64,000 bases of DNA from Gillisia sp. Hel_I_86 (GTDB lineage Bacteria > Bacteroidota > Bacteroidia > Flavobacteriales > Flavobacteriaceae), in the NCBI RefSeq assembly GCF_007827275.1, contig NZ_VISE01000001.1:4092001-4156000 (forward strand). Direction: 5' to 3'. The notes below the pieces were generated by a model. The model saw only the letters and a list, made by a program, of their open reading frames with translations. It was not told the DNA's origin and did not search any database. Of the stretch, positions 1-7,767 are shown piece after piece; the first letter of the stretch is position 1; each line of letters begins with the position of its first letter. The position numbers and the translations under genes are program-made.

Positions 1-272
1 CCCTTTCCCTGCCGCTTCCTCTCCATCATGTTCAGCCCTGCGTTCAGCCTTGAAAGGGTGCCGTCCCGGCCCCACTTCCTGAAATGGTAGTAGACGCTCT
101 CCCATTTGGGAAAGCATTCCGGTAGGTTCCGCCATTGGCAGCCGGTGCGCAATATCCAAAGGATGGCGTCGGCAATGTCGCGCAACTTATAGTGGCCCTT
201 GATTTTAACGGGAAGGAATTTTTTCATAATTTCCCACTGTTGGGCAGTCGATCGGGTGTATCTCGATTTCAT
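1..272 (-). CDS. IS5-family transposase, N-terminal part (runs off the window)
   Basis: This is the first 90 codons of the same 255-residue transposase that is complete at 21954-22721, starting MKSRYTRSTAQQWEIMKKF. The part seen is the helix-rich N-terminal region with the HFRKWGRDG motif. The catalytic residues lie beyond the window edge. The coding sequence reads leftward out of the window and is probably intact outside it, but that cannot be checked here. Confidence 0.85.
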   Translation of the reverse strand, partial: MKSRYTRSTAQQWEIMKKFLPVKIKGHYKLRDIADAILWILRTGCQWRNLPECFPKWESVYYHFRKWGRDGTLSRLNAGLNMMERKRQGK

Positions 273-359
273 AAACTCTGTTTTATTTGTGAACTACAAA
301 GTTTATACTGCCCAACTTTTTTTACAAACTTTCACCCAAATTTGTTTTTAAACATGCTC
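1..359 (-). mobile_element. IS5-family insertion sequence, copy 1, cut by the window edge
   Basis: These bases match 22450-22808 of the complete copy at 21926-22808 without a difference that I could find. The terminal sequence CATGCTC (353-359) is followed by TTA (360-362), the same trinucleotide that flanks the complete copy on both sides, which fits the 3-bp TNA target preference of some IS5 subgroups. Only the end nearest the transposase start is inside the window. The identity indicates recent transposition or gene conversion. Confidence 0.9.
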
Positions 360-435
360 TTAGTGTAGACAACCATTTAGAAATTTTTTCAGAAAAGGTG
401 CAAACTAATGGTATATTGCTTGAATTCTAGTTTAT

Positions 436-3117
436 ATGGAATTTATTTATGGCGTGAGATTAACTTTATATTTCATAAAATTTTTGTCTTTTTCTTTACT
501 GATTTTTAACCCTAAAGTCGTTTATTCTCAAACATTGGATATCTCAGTGATTGATAGTTATGGAGAAAACACAAGTCCTGTGATAGTAACGGTTAGTGAA
601 TTGTCTGACAGTTTAACAATTAAGGAATTTTTTGAACTAGAAAATGGCAAAGGAAAAATAAAGTTAACTAGAACTTACGAAAATATAGTTATTAATTTTA
701 AGAGTTATGGGTATTTCAATAATTCAAAGATTATTGATAAAAATGAACCTGATAGTATATATGCTATACAGGTGGTATTAAAAGAGAAACCACCTGTAAT
801 ACTAGATGATATAATCGTATTAGCTAAAAAAAAACCTTTTAGAATTGCTAAAGATACTATCTCTTACAATGTTTCCGTATATTCGGACGGAAGTGAAAGA
901 AAAATACAAGAAGTCATAAAAAAATTACCCGGGATATTAGTAAATGAACAATCGGGAGAAATAAAATACAAAGGAAAATCTATTGAAACCGTTACGTTAG
1001 ATGGTGATAACTTATTTGGGTTCAACTATACCTTAGGCACAAAGAATATCAATGTGGATATGGTAGAGCAAGTTGAAGCCATAGATAATTATGCAGAAAA
1101 TCCACTTTTAAAAGGTATAGAACAAGGTGGTAAAGTTTCCCTCAATTTAAAATTAAAGAAAAGAAAAATAGATGTCTCAGGTAATATAGATTTTGGTAGT
1201 GGTTGGTTCGGAGGTGGAGAGCAAGCTTTCAATTTAAATTCTAATTTACTAGGGATTACTAAAACTTATAAATCCTTTGCTACTTTGGCCTATAATAATG
1301 TGGGGGTGAATCACACTCCTTTCGATTACTTTGGCTTTAATTACAGCTTGGAACAGGAAAAGGAGCGAGATTTTTTTGCGGAAAACATAATTCCCGAAAC
1401 TCGTTTTTCCAATATTTTAGAAGATAGAAGAGCAAATATCAACAATCAGTTTTTTGGGAACTACAATGCTATTTTTAAACTAAACCCAAAATTAAGCATT
1501 AAAACAAATCTATATTATCTACAAGACAGAATTACTACGAATCAACTTTTTCAGAATGATTTCCAGATAAATAATGACATTTTTACAACTACAGATAATA
1601 CTTTCATTACCAAAAAACCACAACAATACCGTGGCGATTTGGAAATAAAATACAATACCTCAAAAACATCTTTGTTGGAATATAATTTAAGATTAAGACA
1701 AGAAAATATCGAAACACCAACTATGGTTATTCAAAACCAAACCGATGAATTTACTACCTTTTTAAATACAGAAGATTTTTACTTAAAGCAAGATTTATTA
1801 TGGACAAAAAAACTAGCAGATAAGAAAGCTTTACAACTTTCACTTTTTCATTCATTTAATGATTTGCCACAAACTTTTAGCATAACCCCATCTTTATTTG
1901 ATGAAGATGCTTTAAATGACAACCAAGAAAGTGAGTTTAAAAGGACATTTTTGGAAGGAAAAGCAACTTATCTAGGTTCAGGGAACAGAGACAAATATAC
2001 TTTTACTTTAGGTGCTAATTTTAATTACTCGCCATTGATATCGAGGCTTTTTAATTCAGAAGAAACCATTTCAGAAAACAATTTTGATTACACCAAAAGT
2101 AACATTTTCAATACAGGAGTTTATAATTTTAATCGAGGTAAATGGCAACTTTCGCCATCATATTCTGTTAGAGTTTTAAATCAGAATTTAGAACAAAACA
2201 TAGTGAATGAGGAACAAAATCAAAATGATTTCATTTTTGAACCAGCCTTATACTTAAAGTATAAATTAAACTCTATTTCGTTTTTATCTGCTAATTTGGG
2301 TTATAATCAAAATACTAGTGCAGAGCAATATTTCTTTTTAAATCAAGTACTTATTAACAATAGAACCACTATCAGTAATTTGCCAAGTTTGGAATTGCAG
2401 AATAGCCAACGGTATAGTTTATTGTACTTTAATAATGATTTGTATAATCAATTTGAACTCAACGCTAATGTGAGTTATCAAAAGTCAACAGGAAACTTTT
2501 TTACTAATCAAAACATCACAGAAACTACCACACAAATTGAATATTTCTTTTTACCACAAGATAACAGCAATTGGAATATGAATATGCAAATTTCAAAATA
2601 TATTCCATTTATAGAATCAACACTTAAATTAACGAGTAATTACACCTTATCCAACTTTAGAAATATCGTAAATAATTCAGATTTACGACAAAATAAAAAC
2701 CAATATCTAAGTAACTCATTTTTTTGGAAAACAGCTTTTGAAATACCTGTAAATTTTGAAAATACATTTACCTATCAATATTCCAATTCTAAAAGTGAAA
2801 ACCAATCAGCTTTCATTAATAGATCTTGGCAAAACACCTTTAAAGTGATTGTAAAACCGAATAAAAAATGGTTTGCAATATTATCATCGGATTATTATTT
2901 ACCCAATACCGAACAATCAGATGAGCAATTTTTCTTTTTAGATGCAACTTTAAGACATAGACCAAACAACAAAAAATGGGGAGCAAGTTTCACAATGCGA
3001 AACATTACGAATGAGAATAATTTTGAGCAAGTTCAAACTTCTGACATTTCAACAACAATATTTAGAAGTAACTTACTGCCAAGATATTTTTTACTAAATC
3101 TGACGTGGAATTTTTAA
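436..3117 (+). CDS. TonB-dependent receptor-like outer-membrane beta-barrel protein
   Basis: The protein has 893 residues. A hydrophobic signal peptide ends near residue 32 (VVYSQ). A short beta-sandwich-like domain follows (about 33-120), then a plug-like segment (about 125-240) with the motifs IQEVIKKLPGI and KYKGKSIETVTLDG, typical of Bacteroidota TonB-receptor relatives. The rest is a long barrel rich in aromatic and Asn residues that ends in the aromatic signature LNLTWNF. It should sit in the outer membrane and import an unknown ligand. No SusD or lipoprotein partner is adjacent. It is clearly more AT-rich than the metabolic genes further right. The IS5 end lies 76 bases upstream, so its native promoter may have been displaced and an outward IS promoter is possible. 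The family call is firm; the substrate is unknown. Confidence 0.85.
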   Translation: MEFIYGVRLTLYFIKFLSFSLLIFNPKVVYSQTLDISVIDSYGENTSPVIVTVSELSDSLTIKEFFELENGKGKIKLTRTYENIVINFKSYGYFNNSKIIDKNEPDSIYAIQVVLKEKPPVILDDIIVLAKKKPFRIAKDTISYNVSVYSDGSERKIQEVIKKLPGILVNEQSGEIKYKGKSIETVTLDGDNLFGFNYTLGTKNINVDMVEQVEAIDNYAENPLLKGIEQGGKVSLNLKLKKRKIDVSGNIDFGSGWFGGGEQAFNLNSNLLGITKTYKSFATLAYNNVGVNHTPFDYFGFNYSLEQEKERDFFAENIIPETRFSNILEDRRANINNQFFGNYNAIFKLNPKLSIKTNLYYLQDRITTNQLFQNDFQINNDIFTTTDNTFITKKPQQYRGDLEIKYNTSKTSLLEYNLRLRQENIETPTMVIQNQTDEFTTFLNTEDFYLKQDLLWTKKLADKKALQLSLFHSFNDLPQTFSITPSLFDEDALNDNQESEFKRTFLEGKATYLGSGNRDKYTFTLGANFNYSPLISRLFNSEETISENNFDYTKSNIFNTGVYNFNRGKWQLSPSYSVRVLNQNLEQNIVNEEQNQNDFIFEPALYLKYKLNSISFLSANLGYNQNTSAEQYFFLNQVLINNRTTISNLPSLELQNSQRYSLLYFNNDLYNQFELNANVSYQKSTGNFFTNQNITETTTQIEYFFLPQDNSNWNMNMQISKYIPFIESTLKLTSNYTLSNFRNIVNNSDLRQNKNQYLSNSFFWKTAFEIPVNFENTFTYQYSNSKSENQSAFINRSWQNTFKVIVKPNKKWFAILSSDYYLPNTEQSDEQFFFLDATLRHRPNNKKWGASFTMRNITNENNFEQVQTSDISTTIFRSNLLPRYFLLNLTWNF

Positions 3118-3224
3118 AATAAATAAAAATACGGATTAATGAAAACGGCTACCAACACCGTATTCGTGAGCAGGTCTTTGACCTCAATGGGGCCTAAATT
3201 TGCCCGCAGGAGCCCTACGGATAT

Positions 3225-3842
3225 CTACTTTATATTCCTGACCTTGATCAATTTCACAATATCCCTCCATAAGTTATTAACCTCCATCTTTGTAAACCCT
3301 GCTTTTTTCAGGTTATCTATGGTCTGACGGTTAATGTTGGCCCCCCAAATATTCAGGGGGACAAAATTGAACCAGTCCATTAATCTACCTAGGAATTTTT
3401 GTTTGCTTCGCACGTGTTCCAACATGAGGAGCTGGCCGCCCGGTTTTAAAACCCGCCTTATTTCCTGTAATCCTTTTACCGGATCGGGTACCGAACAAAA
3501 AACGCAGCTGGTTACCACCGTGTCAAAAGTGTTGTCTTCAAAAATCATGTCCTGGGCATCCATTTCGATAAAACTGATTTTGCGTGGATCATCCTGATAT
3601 TTCAATTTCGCTCTTTTCAACATGTTTTTGCTAAAGTCAATAGCGGTAAGCTTCACCTCTTCAGGATAATAGGGAATATTTTTTCCCGTGCCAATACCAA
3701 CTTCAAGTGTATTACCGGTAACCTGGCGGGTAAGTTCCCGTCGCCATTTTGAAAATTTGGCGGTTTCCATAGGGCTTTCCATCCAATCGTAGCATCTGGC
3801 TACACGATTGTAACGATTTTTTATCTGATCGGGTTTGGTCAT
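3225..3842 (-). CDS. class I SAM-dependent methyltransferase (UbiE/PEMT-like)
   Basis: This is a 205-residue soluble methyltransferase. Motif I is LEVGIGTGKN (about residues 46-55). The acidic ribose-binding segment is TAIDFS (about 67-72), motif II/III is DNTFDTVVTSCVFCSVPD (about 102-119), and RRVLKPGG follows (about 130-137). This is the Methyltransf_11 arrangement used by UbiE and by phospholipid N-methyltransferases; the substrate cannot be told from sequence. It is read leftward. The next features to its right are decayed metal-resistance relics, so it may have been part of that lost operon (inference). Length is normal for the family and no frame problem is seen. Confidence 0.85.
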   Translation of the reverse strand: MTKPDQIKNRYNRVARCYDWMESPMETAKFSKWRRELTRQVTGNTLEVGIGTGKNIPYYPEEVKLTAIDFSKNMLKRAKLKYQDDPRKISFIEMDAQDMIFEDNTFDTVVTSCVFCSVPDPVKGLQEIRRVLKPGGQLLMLEHVRSKQKFLGRLMDWFNFVPLNIWGANINRQTIDNLKKAGFTKMEVNNLWRDIVKLIKVRNIK

Positions 3843-4018
3843 TATCCTAATATTAAGCTATTAAATTCTTAGAACTCCATCCTCACATGTTGGCAAAACT
3901 GGATCGCTTTTTATGGTGGGAACCGAAACTGCTTTTAGGGGTCCTGGTACATTCAATCGTCTATTCATTCCTGTACGAAACTTGGTTTTTATTAAAGTAC
4001 ATACAGCTTAAATGGGTA

Positions 4019-4459
4019 TCAACTGATCTTAAAATTCCGCACCATGCCCATATCTTCATGTTACAGGTTATGGCAGTGGTACAGAAACAGGCCTTTATAA
4101 TTTTCAAAATGCATAATGATCCTGATCTTCATTCCCGGCATAAGCAGCACTGTGTCCTGCCAGCCCCCGTCTATCAGGCCGTCTTTTATGGAATCCCAGA
4201 TAGCCCGGTCCATTCCCGAACTGTCTCGCTCCAAGATATTAAACTGGACCAGATGGAGGTGAATGGGATGGGGCATCTGCATCATCTGGCCCATACCACC
4301 GCAATCATCAGTATTTCTGTTCATCATACCGCCACCGGTATTGGATCATTCCCAAACTTGCGTGCTGCCCAATTTTACCGTTTCATGATCGGTAGCTTCA
4401 TTAAATTCAAAAGTTTTTCCGTTGATGGTCCATTGCATTCCCTCCATAAAGAAATAAAG
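4019..4459 (-). pseudogene. multicopper oxidase, C-terminal remnant with two nonsense codons
   Basis: Reading the minus strand through two in-frame stops gives a multicopper-oxidase C-terminus. It runs from MQWTINGKTFEFNEATDHE through HPIHLHLVQF to YHCHNL, a stop, then HEDMGMVRNFKIS. HPIHLH and HCH...H are the type 1/2/3 copper ligands of this family. One stop (TGA, 4346-4348) replaces the expected Trp in VWEW. The other (TAA, 4061-4063) replaces a Glu codon just after HCHNL. The natural end is TGA at 4019-4021. All codons upstream are gone: the fragment starts where the IS200-type element begins at about 4460. It is therefore dead twice over. The intact gene was probably a CopA/CotA-like periplasmic cuprous oxidase. 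Confidence 0.88.
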
Positions 4460-5049
4460 AATTAAACCACCCTGCACTAGAAGTGCAGGGATTTTTTACT
4501 ATCAGGACTGAAAGTCCTTCTTTTTCTTACTCAAGTATAAAATCTGAATTATCATTACTATCTTTCCTTCTATGATGTTCTAAATATTCATTTACCATTT
4601 TGTCTGTTATATTCCCGCTGCTCCAAGCACCATAACCGCTCGACCAAAAATGATTGCCCCAATAACGCTTTTTTAGGACTGGAAACTCTTGCTGAAGTTT
4701 GCGGGAGGAACGACCTTTCAAACTTTTAACTATAGAGCTCACGTTTAGTTTTGGAGCATACTCTATATGCATATGAACGTGATCTGGACTAACAACACCT
4801 TTTAGTATCTCGATTTCCTGAGCTTCACAAACCTGTATTAAAAGTTCGCGACAACGAGCTTGGATATCCCCCTGTAGAACCTTGTATCTATATTTTGTAG
4901 ACCAAACAATATGACACGTCAGACGAATAACTGTATGTGAACCTTTTCTTATATTTGTACTCATAGATGCGAATGTATAGATTTTTTCGCATCACTAAAG
5001 TTCTGCAATGAAATTGCAGGGTTTGAACCCTAATCTGAGACCAATCAAT
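4460..5049 (-). mobile_element. IS200/IS605-family element (IS200 type, tnpA only), copy 1
   Basis: The boundaries come from comparison with the second copy at 7178-7767; the sequences diverge exactly outside this interval. The left end carries a perfect hairpin, CCCTGCACT-AGA-AGTGCAGGG (4470-4490), and a second small stem (AGGACT/AGTCCT). The right end carries CTGCAAT-GAA-ATTGCAG. Subterminal hairpins without terminal inverted repeats or a target duplication are the hallmark of the family. It separates the multicopper oxidase remnant from the DUF302 remnant, so insertion (and perhaps deletion) here removed the rest of that locus. Confidence 0.9.
4527..4964 (-). CDS. tnpA: IS200-type Y1 transposase TnpA
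   Basis: This 145-residue single-domain transposase is of the HUH/Y1 class. The metal-binding HUH motif is HMH in DHVHMHIEY (about residues 61-69). The nucleophilic tyrosine is in MVNEYLEHH (about 122-130). WGNHFWSSGYGAWS is the typical segment between them. It nicks and joins single-stranded DNA at the hairpin ends. It differs from the second copy only at residue 13 (Ile here, Ser there) and residue 23 (Thr here, Ile there). The frame and catalytic residues look intact. Confidence 0.95.
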   Translation of the reverse strand: MSTNIRKGSHTVIRLTCHIVWSTKYRYKVLQGDIQARCRELLIQVCEAQEIEILKGVVSPDHVHMHIEYAPKLNVSSIVKSLKGRSSRKLQQEFPVLKKRYWGNHFWSSGYGAWSSGNITDKMVNEYLEHHRRKDSNDNSDFILE

Positions 5050-5190
5050 ATCCAATTTCTTCTTTAAAGTTTCGGTCACATTGATCTCGGTTAAAATACC
5101 CAAGCCTTTTTTTTTAGGTGTTCCGCTACTTTCTGAATGGCTCAACCAAAATTCTTTTATTTATGAGTAATTTTGAGAAACAGTAAACTA
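5050..5190 (-). pseudogene. DUF302-domain protein, decayed N-terminal remnant
   Basis: The minus strand encodes KKGLGILTEINVTETLKKKLDI, cut at the IS200 border. This matches the start of DUF302 proteins, which read roughly 'EGFGVLTEIDVKATLKKKLD'. Just upstream the match continues only in another frame as AIQKVAEHLKK; the two frames meet in a run of nine A (5107-5115), consistent with a one-base slippage deletion. Further upstream are more stops. The open frame that begins with MSHSESSG is therefore an artefact of decay, and its C-terminus is IS-derived. DUF302 genes are often found in thiol- and metal-stress loci. Confidence 0.7.
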
Positions 5191-5260
5191 TGAATTTATT
5201 TTTTTAATTCTTTAAAAAGTTTTTTTGGGCAAACGCCCAATTGTTGAATATGCCTATTTT

Positions 5261-5941
5261 TTAGGCTCTTTGCACTGGAAGCCCCAATGTTATCCAGTCA
5301 TGCATTCCTCCTCTATAATATAAAATTTTGTTGGCCGGATAACCGGCATCTATAAGTTTCTTTATTGCTGTTGATGACTGCGGGCATTGTGGTCCATTAC
5401 AAAAAAATATACTGGGATGATTTTTATCCAACTCACCCATCCTTTCCACGATCTTATCATAAGGAATATTTTTTGAGCCAGGAATACTTACTTCTTCAAA
5501 AGTATCGGATTTTCTTGCATCAATAATGGACAGGTTCATTTTTTTGTGATGAAACACTTCCAATTCCCCAACGGTAGGGACCCCTTTTGCAGCTTCCATG
5601 GGTTGAATACTTCCCCATGTAGTATCAACTTCCACCAAACCGGGGTTTTTATTTATACTGATGGGAACCATATGATTTTTGGCCCTTTTTGGGGTTCTGA
5701 TATCAGATATGTCCTTATTTCTTTCTATCAATTCGGCTATCTGATCCATTTCGGGCATCCCTATAGCTTCCACTTTTTCATCTACAATTAACAATGGTGA
5801 TCGCTTTAATTTATATTTTTTCATTAATTCTGGATGACTTTCAAAATAAAATACCTTATAGGGCAGCCATGCATCCTGAAATATCTTTTCAAGTAAAGGC
5901 CGGTGATTGCACGTTTTGGTAGCTGCTATTATAATCTCCAT
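5261..5941 (-). CDS. thioredoxin-fold / rhodanese two-domain protein
   Basis: This protein has 226 residues. The N-terminal half (1-75) begins MEIIIAATKTCNHRPLLEK and looks like a glutaredoxin/thioredoxin-type fold with a Cys where a redox cysteine would sit, followed by an Arg-containing helix rather than a CxxC. The C-terminal half (about 115-226) is a rhodanese domain with IDARKSDTFEE and the active-site loop FFCNGPQCPQS (Cys about 182), which would carry a persulfide. It has no signal peptide, so it acts in the cytoplasm, probably moving sulfane sulfur. It is monocistronic as far as seen. The fusion suggests thiol/persulfide handling next to a metal-stress locus (inference). Confidence 0.75.
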   Translation of the reverse strand: MEIIIAATKTCNHRPLLEKIFQDAWLPYKVFYFESHPELMKKYKLKRSPLLIVDEKVEAIGMPEMDQIAELIERNKDISDIRTPKRAKNHMVPISINKNPGLVEVDTTWGSIQPMEAAKGVPTVGELEVFHHKKMNLSIIDARKSDTFEEVSIPGSKNIPYDKIVERMGELDKNHPSIFFCNGPQCPQSSTAIKKLIDAGYPANKILYYRGGMHDWITLGLPVQRA

Positions 5942-5997
5942 AAAAATCTTCTATTTAGCGTTAAAAATCAGTAGTTTCCAGTTAAAAACTATATGAT

Positions 5998-6134
5998 GTC
6001 CCTCCGGGACATTTATTTATTGGTGGTTTATGTATTACCACTATTTTGCCCCGCTGGGGCGCAATGCCGTTAGGTATTTAATATTTGGTAATCAAACACA
6101 ATCGCTCAAAAGTTCCGTTCCGCAGGAACGGCAT
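5998..6134. repeat. compound palindromic intergenic repeat (REP-like, four stems)
   Basis: Four small hairpins follow each other in the gap between two minus-strand genes: GTCCC-TCC-GGGAC (5998-6010), GTGGT...ACCAC (6023-6041), GCCCC-GCT-GGGGC (6048-6060) and CCGTTCC-GCA-GGAACGG (6115-6131). An outer pair, ATGCCGT (6064-6070) with ACGGCAT (6128-6134), can enclose the last one. Similar GC-rich stems in AT-rich spacers are widespread in Bacteroidota genomes. It may act as an RNA stabiliser or terminator downstream of the lipoprotein gene's opposite neighbour, or be a non-autonomous mobile repeat. Confidence 0.7.
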
Positions 6135-6226
6135 ATGATATAGAACTTTTCAGAATTAATCAATACTTTTATCGAACACTACTGATTAAAAATTATTTTT
6201 TTTATTTTTTTGGAAAGTTCATCCTA

Positions 6227-6838
6227 TTAATGCTTGTGCTTTTGCTCCATTTTATCCTTCATCTTCTTTTTCATCTCTGGATCCCCTTCCATCATCTTGG
6301 CCATGCGTTCCATCATCATTTCCCGCATTTCGGGGTTTTCCTGCATCATTTTTTGCATCCTTTGCATCATCTGTTCGCGCATTTCTGGGTTTTTTTGCAT
6401 CATTCCCTGCATTTTTTCCATCATTTGCTTGCGCATTTGCGGGTTTTCCTGCATCTGGGCCATCATCTTCTGCAGCATTTCCGGCTTATCCATCATTTTA
6501 TTCATCATCATTTCCTGCATTTCTGGGTTGTCCTTTATCATTTTTTCCCTGTGAGCCATCATTTTTTCCTTCATCTGCGGATTTTGCATCATTGCTTTCA
6601 TCCCATCGCTTTCCATCATTTTCATATGGTTTTCCATCAGCATCATTTTGGCTTCCGGGTTGTTTTGCACGCTTTCCATAAACTCGTCCAAATGTGCGGG
6701 GTTGGAAACGATTTCCCGGTAAACCTGTTGCCGGTTTTGTTGGGTTTCCATAGCAGTGGGTGCATCAAAGGTGGCTTTACACCCGAGCAGCAAGCTGAAC
6801 AAGCTTATCGCGAATAAAAATTTTACTGTTCTTTTCAT
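6227..6838 (-). CDS. methionine-rich periplasmic or outer-membrane lipoprotein with 18-residue repeats
   Basis: The protein has 203 residues, of which about 48 are Met. A signal peptide ends in a lipobox, SLLLGC (Cys 20). From about residue 60 the protein is a near-continuous amphipathic array of NPEM/NPQM units. The clearest are 18 residues long (about 130-190), for example NPEMREQMMQRMQKMM. It ends in KHKH. Met-dense extracytoplasmic segments bind Cu(I)/Ag(I), and the unit resembles STI1-type NP-M helices, so a copper-binding or copper-buffering role is plausible but inferred. The neighbours (rhodanese, multicopper oxidase and DUF302 relics, CopB further right) support it. The long antisense open frames here are a by-product of the repetitive codons. 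No homologue name is assigned. Confidence 0.8.
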   Translation of the reverse strand: MKRTVKFLFAISLFSLLLGCKATFDAPTAMETQQNRQQVYREIVSNPAHLDEFMESVQNNPEAKMMLMENHMKMMESDGMKAMMQNPQMKEKMMAHREKMIKDNPEMQEMMMNKMMDKPEMLQKMMAQMQENPQMRKQMMEKMQGMMQKNPEMREQMMQRMQKMMQENPEMREMMMERMAKMMEGDPEMKKKMKDKMEQKHKH

Positions 6839-7177
6839 AATTTATCTGTTTTTGATTACTATTCAGTGATATCCAAATTTACAACATTAGCGCCCGCCCG
6901 GCAACAAATTGGTTGTCATAGTGGCAAGGATAGGCCAGTTGCGGCTTCGCTGAAAGTGGTGTTTTTTAATGTTGTCCTTATGTAATAGTTCGTGATTTTC
7001 GGATTATTTAAAATTTGGGCGATCTGAAACAAATGTAAGGCCAATAAACCGGAAATTCTGTAACATAGAGTACACAAGGGGTATTTTTTTGTACTTACTT
7101 AAAGAACCCTGAATTCCAAGCTGTTTCTCTGTATAATTTCTACGCGTTGTAACTAAAGTTACATTCAAGCAATAAAA
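6839..7177. other. intergenic stretch with one operator-like palindrome
   Basis: Between the Met-rich lipoprotein gene start and the second IS200 copy I see no convincing gene. The short open frame at 7004-7195 on the minus strand has no recognisable motif and ends in IS sequence. The only distinct signal is the palindrome at 7148-7163, listed separately. It lies about 310 bases upstream of the lipoprotein start, so it could belong to that promoter region or to a gene lost when the IS200 element arrived. Confidence 0.5.
7148..7163. promoter_or_regulatory. Crp/Fnr-like palindromic operator candidate
   Basis: TGTAAC-TAAA-GTTACA is a perfect 6-4-6 inverted repeat. The geometry fits binding by a Crp/Fnr-family dimer. 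It sits 15 bases from the IS200 edge. Whether it serves the lipoprotein gene on its left is unknown. Confidence 0.45.
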
Positions 7178-7767
7178 AATTAAACCACCCTGCACTAGAA
7201 GTGCAGGGATTTTTTACTATCAGGACTGAAAGTCCTTCTTTTTCTTACTCAAGTATAAAATCTGAATTATCATTACTATCCTTCCTTCTATGATGTTCTA
7301 AATATTCATTTACCATTTTGTCTGTTATATTCCCGCTGCTCCAAGCACCATAACCGCTCGACCAAAAATGATTGCCCCAATAACGCTTTTTTAGGACTGG
7401 AAACTCTTGCTGAAGTTTGCGGGAGGAACGACCTTTCAAACTTTTAACTATAGAGCTCACGTTTAGTTTTGGAGCATACTCTATATGCATATGAACGTGA
7501 TCTGGACTAACAACACCTTTTAGTATCTCGATTTCCTGAGCTTCACAAACCTGTATTAAAAGTTCGCGACAACGAGCTTGGATATCCCCCTGTAGAACCT
7601 TGTATCTATATTTTATAGACCAAACAATATGACACGTCAGACGACTAACTGTATGTGAACCTTTTCTTATATTTGTACTCATAGATGCGAATGTATAGAT
7701 TTTTTCGCATCACTAAAGTTCTGCAATGAAATTGCAGGGTTTGAACCCTAATCTGAGACCAATCAAT
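7178..7767 (-). mobile_element. IS200/IS605-family element (IS200 type), copy 2
   Basis: This is the same 590-bp element as at 4460-5049, offset by 2718 bases, with the same end hairpins (left stem at 7188-7208) and only a few substitutions. The sequence outside differs immediately at both ends, which fixes the boundaries. Both copies have the same orientation, with about 2.1 kb between them. Confidence 0.9.
7245..7682 (-). CDS. tnpA: IS200-type Y1 transposase TnpA, copy 2
   Basis: This 145-residue HUH/Y1 transposase has HMH (about 64-66) and the catalytic Tyr in VNEYLEHH (about 126). It carries Ser13 and Ile23 where the first copy has Ile13 and Thr23. Both changes lie in the N-terminal strand region before the HUH motif. 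No frame damage is seen, so both copies could be active. Confidence 0.95.
   Translation of the reverse strand: MSTNIRKGSHTVSRLTCHIVWSIKYRYKVLQGDIQARCRELLIQVCEAQEIEILKGVVSPDHVHMHIEYAPKLNVSSIVKSLKGRSSRKLQQEFPVLKKRYWGNHFWSSGYGAWSSGNITDKMVNEYLEHHRRKDSNDNSDFILE

Noticed and set aside
4061-4348. The TGA and TAA inside the multicopper oxidase remnant as recoded codons (selenocysteine or stop readthrough)
   Set aside because: Two different stops at ordinary Trp and Glu positions plus loss of the whole N-terminus fit simple decay. No recoding element is seen and other genes use stops normally.
4888-5145. An 85-codon frame beginning MSHSESSG as a real gene
   Set aside because: Its first third is a frameshifted DUF302 relic and the rest is read through the IS200 end.
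6230-6817. Long open frames on the plus strand opposite the Met-rich lipoprotein (His/Phe-rich, 195 codons, and Ile/Cys/Ser-rich, 106 codons)
   Set aside because: They mirror the repetitive Met/Glu/Lys codons of the minus-strand gene, have no signal or motif, and the minus frame has a proper signal peptide and lipobox.
4460-7767. Two identical hairpin-bearing segments as a CRISPR or a retron-like array
   Set aside because: They are two whole IS200-type elements with tnpA. No short regularly spaced repeats are present anywhere in the window.
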